64,000 nt of DNA. Origin: Candidatus Saccharibacteria bacterium oral taxon 488. Lineage in GTDB: Bacteria > Patescibacteriota > Saccharimonadia > Saccharimonadales > Saccharimonadaceae. The stretch is taken from assembly GCA_013100805.1 (NCBI GenBank), contig CP040000.1, positions 434,001 to 498,000 on the forward strand. Direction: 5' to 3'. Below are positions 58,480 through 64,000 of the stretch, piece by piece. The stretch's first letter is position 1; each line of letters begins with the position of its first letter. The position numbers and the translations under genes were made by a program. The notes under the pieces were generated by a model. That model was not told the origin of the DNA. It saw only the letters and a list, made by a program, of their open reading frames with translations, and did no database searches.

Positions 58480-58787
58480 CTTTCTAACAAGCTAGATAAA
58501 TATTTAGTTAGTAAAAGTTGGACAATCTTACTCTCGGGGCTATCGTTTCGATTCGTATAGACATCCGGTAATACCCTAGTCGGCAAGATATAAATCTCGT
58601 AGCCCCGATTTGGATAGTCCCTGTGCTGGAAGCACTGCTTCAAGCAACATAACATGTACAACGTGTGGAATACCAACCCGTAGCACAAGTCCTCATTCCG
58701 AATAGAATGGGCCAAATGCCTTTTATAGCATCTCAATCTATCGATTTGATAGCCTTATCGCTAAACTGATTTTTAACTTACTAGCCT
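58480..58787 (-). ncRNA. candidate retron ncRNA (msr-msd-like leader)
   Basis: About 300 nt lie between the operon promoter and the 55-aa gene with no convincing coding sequence. On the minus strand the 5' end has TAGTAAGTT, which can pair with AACTTTTACTA (58508-58518) near the 3' end (6+3 bp with a 2-nt bulge), similar to retron a1/a2 arms. Inside are a TGTGCT/AGCACA stem, the hairpin GAAGC/GCTTC, and a long hairpin closed by TCGGGGCTA/TAGCCCCGA (58602-58610 with 58533-58541). The architecture fits msr then msd, but no branching guanosine can be assigned with certainty. Confidence 0.45.
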
Positions 58788-58793
58788 ACTATC

Positions 58794-58823
58794 AGTATAT
58801 ACAAAACGTATAAGTCCTGTCAA
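58794..58823 (-). promoter_or_regulatory. promoter of the retron-like operon
   Basis: Minus strand TTGACA, an 18-nt spacer and TATACT, directly after the stop of the upstream methyltransferase gene. It makes the RT operon independent of the R-M operon. Confidence 0.75.
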
Positions 58824-58834
58824 GACTTTCTGTA

Positions 58835-59596
58835 TTATTTTTGGAAAATAAATAGATGCTCATGCATTATCAACAAAAAATTACTTTCTCGTGATCTTTT
58901 AACCCAAAAACCGGTTGCTTTGCAGTTGAATTGTCGCTTGATGATGTCTTCCTTGAGCTGAAAACCTACCTTTAGGAACCGTTCCATGACTTTATATGCC
59001 ATTGGCTGATACATTTTGTTACGACGAGTGTCGCCAATGAGAATTGCGCAATATTTGCCTTTTTTCAAAACACGATACAGCTCTTTTGCTACCTTTTCCA
59101 TCTCGCCAACAAATTTGTCAATATCGTGAATATTTGACAAATCATTATCAAGTTTACCCTCGCTGTATTTGATAATGTCTGCATAGGGTGGGTGCGTCAG
59201 AATAAAATCTACACTTTCGTCATTTGCCTTACTTAAATCACGAGCGTCACGCTTTACGACTTTTTGCCAAGCGTCGTTTTCAACCTCAAAGTCAAGAGCA
59301 GCTCTCGTTCGTTCTAATGCCTTGTCATTTACATCGGAGCAAATAATGTGACGGTTCAGAATCTTTGCCTCAATTGCTGTAGTGCCACCACCAACCATAG
59401 GGTCAAGTAAAATATCGCCCTCGTTTGAATATCGCAAAATTAAGTTACGAGCAACTTCTGGCGACCAATTACCACGCCAGTCTGATTTATGTGTTGCCCA
59501 ATTACCACGCCTAGGAAAAGCCCAAACGGTCGTGCACTCTAGTTCAAATTCGTCCGGGTGTAACTTTTTTGTTTTTGTCTTACCTACTGCTACCAT
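58835..59596 (-). CDS. DNA methyltransferase (N6-adenine/N4-cytosine), DpnA-like
   Basis: 253 aa. Motif I is DILLDPMVGGGTTAIEA (near residue 60) and motif IV is LTHPPYADIIKYSEG, giving the motif order of beta-class enzymes. HPPY replaces the more usual DPPY or SPPY. The N-terminal VWAFPRRGNWATHKSDWRGN is typical of this group. It overlaps the endonuclease gene by 7 nt. By analogy with the DpnII system (DpnM, DpnA, DpnB) it is probably the second methylase for GATC; this is inference. Confidence 0.85.
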   Translation of the reverse strand: MVAVGKTKTKKLHPDEFELECTTVWAFPRRGNWATHKSDWRGNWSPEVARNLILRYSNEGDILLDPMVGGGTTAIEAKILNRHIICSDVNDKALERTRAALDFEVENDAWQKVVKRDARDLSKANDESVDFILTHPPYADIIKYSEGKLDNDLSNIHDIDKFVGEMEKVAKELYRVLKKGKYCAILIGDTRRNKMYQPMAYKVMERFLKVGFQLKEDIIKRQFNCKATGFWVKRSRESNFLLIMHEHLFIFQK

Positions 59597-60447
59597 GATA
59601 GCTCATTTAACGCTCCGTCTTCGAGCATGTTCAGATTGAATACATAGTCATTATGGTTGTATGTTTCTTCAAGTGGTCGTTTTGTTGTGTGCCAACCGAG
59701 CCCATCAGTGACCCATACAAACTCTATGTTCTGCGCTTTTAGTTCATCGTAAAGACTGCGAAACTCACCACAAACAGCCTTTAATTTTGAGCCGCCGCCA
59801 TTATAAAAGTTAGTTTCAAACAGTTTAATCTTGCCGTTCCGTGGATTGTACACGGCAAAATCAAAACTCCGCTCTGATTTGTCCACCTTAATATCAAAGC
59901 CCCATTTTGATTTAATTTTACTAGGACGAGCTTGCGGTATGTATTCAAAACCATTCTGCCTACAGAATTCTTCTAGGAATAAACCAACAATTTCTTCCAT
60001 CAAAGTACCGCCACGATTTTTGCGACCATTACTATCAAGTCCAACTTCGACGCCAATAACGTAATCGACGAGATTTTTTACACCATCTCGCTGGAATAAT
60101 TTTGCAAGTCCTGATTTATCCAGGAACTCAAAGTACTTGTCAGCATCATTGTCTTTACCAGAAAAATCATAAAATTCTGATTCTTTTGATACTTTGTCGT
60201 AAATTTCTAGATTATTTTCTCGTACAGCAAGCAGTACAGGCAGCGCCTTTACGATGTCTGGATTAGACTCGTAAAGCTTATAGAACTCTCTTCTTAAATC
60301 ATCCTTGCCGAGCAAATAATTCAACTTATTTAGAACTATTTCTAAATCGGCGCTATTGGCAAAAACTTTGTTCCAATTTACGAAATAATCCCAAGTTTTG
60401 ATTGAACTTTTGAATGTTGATACTAAATGGTTAAAATCTTTTTTCAT
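59590..60447 (-). CDS. DpnII-type restriction endonuclease
   Basis: 285 aa, as in DpnII/MboI enzymes. RKNRGGTLMEEIVGLFLEEF and SFDFAVYNPRNGKIKLFETN (candidate catalytic Asp/Glu of a PD-(D/E)xK-like fold), followed by FYNGGGSKLKAVCGEFRSLY, are the family landmarks. It would cut unmethylated GATC. It lies 2 nt after the Dam gene. Confidence 0.88.
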   Translation of the reverse strand: MKKDFNHLVSTFKSSIKTWDYFVNWNKVFANSADLEIVLNKLNYLLGKDDLRREFYKLYESNPDIVKALPVLLAVRENNLEIYDKVSKESEFYDFSGKDNDADKYFEFLDKSGLAKLFQRDGVKNLVDYVIGVEVGLDSNGRKNRGGTLMEEIVGLFLEEFCRQNGFEYIPQARPSKIKSKWGFDIKVDKSERSFDFAVYNPRNGKIKLFETNFYNGGGSKLKAVCGEFRSLYDELKAQNIEFVWVTDGLGWHTTKRPLEETYNHNDYVFNLNMLEDGALNELSW

Positions 60448-60449
60448 AA

Positions 60450-61409
60450 TTAATAATTTGTTACCAATACTTCCGTTATCTTGCCTCGTCCTGTGCCTTT
60501 TGAATTTATGGCACGACCAGCAGTTATTTTATTTATCGTAAGTCCATCAAGCCCTGAGTATAACTTGTTAATAAACGGTGTGTCTGAATTAGAGAGCATA
60601 ACAAAACATCCTTTTTCGTGCAGTTTTACTAATGTATCACGAAGTTCTGTTTGTTCTTTTTCTAAAAACCCTTCTACAGTGTAAGAGGTAAACGACGACG
60701 TAGTGTTTATTGGGTAATAAGGCGGGTCAAAATATATAAAGTCGCCGCTTTTCGCAGTTCCCAGAACATTTTTATAGTCCTGATGTGTAATTACTACGTC
60801 CCGTAAAGCATCTGACACTCGTCTTAAATTGTCTTCGTCGCAGATAACGGGGTTATTGTATCGGCCAAAGGGTACATTGAATTGACCGCTTTTGTTTACT
60901 CGGTAGAGACCATTGAAGCCAGTGCGGTTTAAAAATATGAACCGAGAAGCAATCTCAACATCTGACAGGTTTTCAACCTTTTTAGCACGAACTTCAAGGT
61001 AATATTCTTTGTCATAAATATGTTTCTGCAATGACTTTATGAGCTCGTCAACATTATCTTTGATTACGTTATAGGTAATTACGAGCTCGTTGTTTAGATC
61101 GGAAAGCTTAGCATTTTTCGGCAATAGATCGAAGAAAACAGCGCCGCCGCCAACAAAAGGCTCATGGTAAGTGTTTGCTATTGGATTGAATACCTTTGGT
61201 GGATACAAACCAAGCTCACGAAATTGCTTAAGAAGTTGGCGCTTACCGCCGACCCATTTTACGAATGGCTTAGGTTTTGCATTGATGAGTTTTTGTACAT
61301 CTTCAAGAGTACTGTCTTCACCGACGAATTGAAAAAGTCGGCGCGCATAAATAAAATTGACGTCAAAAGTGTCTGCAATACTTGTAGCAGTCAGGCTGCC
61401 TGTAGACAT
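60450..61409 (-). CDS. Dam-family adenine-N6 methyltransferase (M.DpnII-like)
   Basis: 319 aa from the ATG at 61409, chosen because GGAGGGG lies just before it. FVKWVGGKRQLLKQF and EPFVGGGAVFFDLL form the SAM site, and FIYFDPPYYPINTTSSFTSYT holds the catalytic DPPY. About 50 residues precede the Dam domain (TATSIADTFDVNFIYARRLF), more than in E. coli Dam. It protects GATC sites. An extended -10 (TGCTATAAT, 61440-61448) starts the operon. Confidence 0.92.
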   Translation of the reverse strand: MSTGSLTATSIADTFDVNFIYARRLFQFVGEDSTLEDVQKLINAKPKPFVKWVGGKRQLLKQFRELGLYPPKVFNPIANTYHEPFVGGGAVFFDLLPKNAKLSDLNNELVITYNVIKDNVDELIKSLQKHIYDKEYYLEVRAKKVENLSDVEIASRFIFLNRTGFNGLYRVNKSGQFNVPFGRYNNPVICDEDNLRRVSDALRDVVITHQDYKNVLGTAKSGDFIYFDPPYYPINTTSSFTSYTVEGFLEKEQTELRDTLVKLHEKGCFVMLSNSDTPFINKLYSGLDGLTINKITAGRAINSKGTGRGKITEVLVTNY

Positions 61410-61610
61410 AAACCCCTCCAATCCCTGTATTCTATAGGAATTATAGCATATTTTTAATGATTTAACTCCGTAAAGTTGAAAATATAATCAGAAAAAATCC
61501 GACCATTTCAACCAAAAAAGAAAAATAAGGCGGGGAAATTTTAAAAAGATAATTCAAGGGGCGGTTTTTTCTGACTGGACGTATGCCGGTTTTGCTGGCA
61601 CAGGCGTTGG

Positions 61611-61677
61611 GGCTAAGCCTGCACAGCTCAGCTTTTACGCTCGAAATAGGTTCGAGCTTTGGCGTATATTGCCACCA
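61611..61677 (-). repeat. right arm of 67-nt island-flanking inverted repeat
   Basis: The inverted partner of 56871-56937 (64/67 identity). It ends GCCACCA only 14 nt from the CCA end of tRNA-Gly(CCC). The outer flanks show no evident target-site duplication. The 200 nt between it and the dam gene are AT-rich with no gene. Confidence 0.9.
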
Positions 61678-61691
61678 TTTCGGAACAAAAT

Positions 61692-61766
61692 TGGTGCGGA
61701 TGGGGAGAGTCGAACTCCCGTCTCAACCTTGGGAAGGTCACATAATAGCCGTTATACGACACCCGC
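61692..61766 (-). tRNA. tRNA-Gly(CCC)
   Basis: 75 nt with an encoded CCA. Acceptor GCGGGTG/CATCCGC, anticodon loop TTCCCAA, T-loop GAGTTCGACTC with normal C56, and a D-loop with GG. It lies at the right edge of the island. Confidence 0.93.
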
Positions 61767-61876
61767 GACGAGAATATTATACCTGATTCTCCGCCAAACT
61801 ACTAGAGTATTGTAGCATTTTCTTGACGCTTACGCTAAAAGTTTGACATATAATTTTAGTGCGCTACAATAGACAT

Positions 61877-63046
61877 ATGACGAAGCGAAAACTGGTTACA
61901 ACTAGCATAGCAACTCTAATCGTCATCGGCGGCTTGTCGCTTGGTGCACTGCACTTCTTGTCGCAGGTAAATAACGCCCCGCCCCAAGCGACAAAATACG
62001 CTGACCGAACTACGTCGCCGACTGGCTCATTGAGTACCGATAGTCGCTCTCACTCTGATACCAACTCCACGAACGATAATCAGCAACCAAGCAAGCCCAA
62101 CCAAAACACTGACAATAAGCCGACGCCAGCTGAGCACAATTGGGTAACGCAGACGATGCGCCACAACCAAGCCCAGGCAGCGAAGCAGCAGCCTGAACGT
62201 CAGCGTGACTCTCAAGATTCGGCTCAGCGAGCCAATCAGTCGCCGCACAACAACTCATCAAACAATAACTCAGGCAATAAAAATTCCGGCTCCCCATCCC
62301 CAAGCCAACCACAACCATCAAAGCCCAGCGGCCCGGCGAACCACGACCGAAACCAGGCGGCAATTGATGGCTGGCAGATGGATTACTTCGAAGGCTTTGA
62401 CTCGTCGATCAAGCAAACTAAATGGGTGCAGTACGGCTGGGGCGATCCAGCGGTTGGCCACGGCTGTATGGGCGTGATGTCACAACGCAATTCATTCACT
62501 CAAGACAGCAAACTGGTAATTCGCACTCAGTATAACAATGGCCAGTGGAGCACTGGTGGCGCTGGCTCAGGTGATGTATTCACCGCCTCACGCGGTCGCT
62601 GGGAAGTTCGCGCCAAGTTCCCGAAAGCCAAAGGTGTCGGCTACGCATTCCTTCTCTGGCCAAAGGACGAAGGCTGGCCGCCAGAGATTGATTTCGCTGA
62701 GGGGCGCGTCAATGGTCCTCGTGTTGAGGCAACGTACCACTGGGATCCGGACAACAAGCAAAAGCAAGCATCCCTTGATAATCATGATATGAGCGGCTGG
62801 CACACATACGGCGTTATTGTCGAGAAGGATCATATCATTTTTACGCTAGACGGCAAAGAATGGGGTCGTATCAATCATCCGAATGTCACTGATAAGCAGA
62901 TGTTCCTCGGTGTGCAGGCTGGAGCAATGAACCCAAATGGTATTAATAAGCATACCGAGACCGTTGACGGCGGCGTGCCTAATCCACTCACGCCAGCCGT
63001 ATCCGATATTGAAGTTGACTATGTAGCGCATTACGTGCGGAAATAG
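61877..63046 (+). CDS. secreted GH16 family beta-glucanase
   Basis: 389 aa from the ATG at 61877. Residues 5-28 form a signal anchor; about 30-165 is a low-complexity Gln/Asn/Ser/Pro-rich linker; the C-terminal 215 residues are a GH16 jelly roll with the catalytic EIDFAEG (E-I-D-x-x-E) and FTASRGRWEVRAKFPKAKG. GH16 enzymes hydrolyse beta-1,3/1,4-glucans and related polymers. TACAAT (61865-61870) is 6 nt before the ATG (leaderless type), with TTGACA upstream. It may act on host or biofilm glycans, which is inference. Confidence 0.9.
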   Translation: MTKRKLVTTSIATLIVIGGLSLGALHFLSQVNNAPPQATKYADRTTSPTGSLSTDSRSHSDTNSTNDNQQPSKPNQNTDNKPTPAEHNWVTQTMRHNQAQAAKQQPERQRDSQDSAQRANQSPHNNSSNNNSGNKNSGSPSPSQPQPSKPSGPANHDRNQAAIDGWQMDYFEGFDSSIKQTKWVQYGWGDPAVGHGCMGVMSQRNSFTQDSKLVIRTQYNNGQWSTGGAGSGDVFTASRGRWEVRAKFPKAKGVGYAFLLWPKDEGWPPEIDFAEGRVNGPRVEATYHWDPDNKQKQASLDNHDMSGWHTYGVIVEKDHIIFTLDGKEWGRINHPNVTDKQMFLGVQAGAMNPNGINKHTETVDGGVPNPLTPAVSDIEVDYVAHYVRK

Positions 63047-63095
63047 CGGCTTGCCAGATAACGGCAACTTTAGTACAATGAGATAGCAAGTTTGT

Positions 63096-63171
63096 GGCTC
63101 TTTAGCTCAGTTGGTAGAGCAGAGGCCTGAAGAGCCTTGTGTCCCCAGTTCGAGTCTGGGAGGAGCCACCA
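63096..63171 (+). tRNA. tRNA-Phe(GAA)
   Basis: 76 nt with an encoded CCA. Acceptor GGCTCTT/AGGAGCC, anticodon loop CTGAAGA, D-loop AGTTGGTA and T-loop GTTCGAGTC, all canonical. Confidence 0.95.
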
Positions 63172-63220
63172 AACATTGCATTTTATTCACGGCTTTGTTA
63201 CAATAAATCGTGAACCACAT

Positions 63221-63296
63221 GCGGGTATAGCTCAGTTGTTAGAGCGCTTTCTTGCCATGGAAGAGGCCAGGAGTTAGAGTCTCCTTACCCGCACCA
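63221..63296 (+). tRNA. tRNA-Gly(GCC) with altered 19-56 pair
   Basis: 76 nt with an encoded CCA. Acceptor GCGGGTA/TACCCGC and anticodon loop TTGCCAT. The D-loop reads AGTTGTTA instead of AGTTGGTA (G19 to T) and the T-loop reads GTTAGAGTC instead of GTTCGAGTC (C56 to A), so the tertiary pair becomes U19-A56. The antisense recombinase gene ends inside it. Confidence 0.92.
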
Positions 63297-64000
63297 CAAA
63301 CGAAATCATTTGATTCAATGAACCCTTTCCAGGGTTCATTTAGCTTATAAGATACTTTTGACCCCTTAAAAGTATCTTTTTTAATGGGTTCAATTATAAA
63401 GTTAGAGAAGAATATTTTTAAAAGCTGGTCCAGCTCGCTCATGTCATCAAGTTTTTCAAAAATAACAGGGAAAAACTCAAAAAGTTTGAGATATTCATCG
63501 AATGTAATTAAGGAGTCCTTTAATAAGCGTCTTTGACTGACTATTAGCTCATAACGCTGTTCTAATTCCTTTTGCTCATCAAGAAGCTTGCCAAGATTGT
63601 AATAGTCTTTTAGCTCGGGGCTCTCTAATATGAGCACTTTTGTTTGCTCATACTGTTGTTTTTTAAGCGCTAGCTTCCGTTTTAGGCTAGATACCTCACT
63701 AGTGAGCCTAGTGCTTTCATGCTTCATGGACCTTTCGGCACTTGATTTAATAACCAAATAATTACTCTTTTTAATGAATAAATATTCTTTAAAGAATACC
63801 TCCGCTGTATCAATAATAGTTTTTGCACGAATTGACTTTCCATTTAAATTGCAATATCCGTTTTCACATTTATAGTAGTATCTGTAGTCATATTTTTCAC
63901 CCGTTGTCTTATTTCGCTTATTCGTAACCATTGAGGTCATAGACTCGTTACAAGCCCCACAAATGACTCTACCTCTAAATAAATTAGCAAATATCTCACC
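63239..64000 (-). CDS. large serine recombinase, C-terminal part (partial)
   Basis: The last 253 residues of a gene that continues past the right edge. RGRVICGACNESM and CENGYCNLNGK form the four-Cys zinc beta-ribbon of large serine recombinases, followed by a long coiled coil (LTSEVSSLKRKLALKKQQYE). The catalytic Ser domain lies outside the window. The final 19 or so codons are antisense to tRNA-Gly(GCC), a typical result of integration at a tRNA 3' end: the coding sequence runs through the attachment site. It marks an integrated element to the right. Confidence 0.85.
   Translation of the reverse strand, partial: GEIFANLFRGRVICGACNESMTSMVTNKRNKTTGEKYDYRYYYKCENGYCNLNGKSIRAKTIIDTAEVFFKEYLFIKKSNYLVIKSSAERSMKHESTRLTSEVSSLKRKLALKKQQYEQTKVLILESPELKDYYNLGKLLDEQKELEQRYELIVSQRRLLKDSLITFDEYLKLFEFFPVIFEKLDDMSELDQLLKIFFSNFIIEPIKKDTFKGSKVSYKLNEPWKGFIESNDFVCGAGKETLTPGLFHGKKAL

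Noticed and set aside
58326..58736. 136-aa open frame in the leader of the RT operon
   Set aside because: It covers the structured leader and overlaps the better-supported 55-aa gene in another frame. Its composition is odd (many Cys, His and Ile) and it lacks a Shine-Dalgarno.
61611..61677. tRNA-like fragment ending in GCCACCA
   Set aside because: It has GGTTCGAGC and a CCA-like end, but no acceptor, D or anticodon arms can be folded. I treat it as one arm of the inverted repeat.

Overview
The window reads as a chromosomal segment of a Patescibacteria/CPR bacterium, most likely a Saccharibacteria (TM7) lineage. This is inferred from gene content, not from a database match. The ribosomal protein cluster has no rpmD (L30); adk and map are absent between secY and infA; rpsJ is absent upstream of rplC; and biosynthetic genes are almost absent. 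TGA is used as a stop (for example at 11913-11915), which argues against the code-25 lineages (Gracilibacteria/Absconditabacteria).

Layout. 1-1320: a partial Rossmann-fold gene and an alpha/beta hydrolase. 1397-20929 (minus strand): an almost continuous S10-spc-alpha-L13/S9 supercluster, rplC-D-W-B-[unknown gene]-rpsS-rplV-rpsC-rplP-rpmC-rpsQ-rplN-X-E-rpsN-H, then a 4 kb insertion, rplF-R-rpsE-rplO, a terminator and a methyltransferase, then secY-infA-rpmJ-rpsM-K-D-rpoA-rplQ-M-rpsI. The 9.9-13.9 kb insertion carries a HEPN-like protein, a hydrolase, membrane proteins and a lipoprotein. 21.2-33.8 kb: fusA, yajQ, rpsG, rpsL and rpoC/rpoB. 33.9-43 kb: nucleotide genes (tmk, dcd-like, folA, thyA), clpP, a Tat-type secreted metalloprotease, tig, hisS and a SpoU methyltransferase. 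43-46.3 kb: a small self-contained transcription unit, tRNA-Leu(CAG), a GlcD-like FAD oxidoreductase, tRNA-Leu(TAG) and tRNA-Val(CAC). 46.4-56.9 kb: ADP-ribosylglycohydrolase, oligoribonuclease, typA, trehalase, rarA, ddl, a slipin and a DUF4342 protein.

The most unusual block is 56871-61677. It is a 4.8 kb defence-type island bracketed by a 67-nt inverted repeat (64/67 identical). It holds a DpnII-like three-gene restriction-modification set and, behind its own promoter, a retron-like operon made of a long structured leader, a 55-aa protein, an XRE regulator and a divergent reverse transcriptase. To its right lie tRNA-Gly(CCC), a secreted GH16 glucanase, tRNA-Phe and tRNA-Gly(GCC). The C-terminal part of a large serine recombinase overlaps tRNA-Gly(GCC) antisense and runs off the window, marking the edge of an integrated element.

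Several features cut across the window. (i) About 16 singly transcribed genes have a -10 box only 6-10 nt before the start codon and no Shine-Dalgarno, implying leaderless mRNAs, while the ribosomal operons use Shine-Dalgarno sites and TAATG couplings. (ii) EF-G lacks the canonical guanine-recognition motifs (NKIN instead of NKxD, no SAF). (iii) RpoC has lost the cysteines of both structural zinc sites, and S4, S14 and L36 are zinc-free forms. (iv) tRNA-Gly(GCC) replaces the near-universal G19-C56 tertiary pair with U19-A56.
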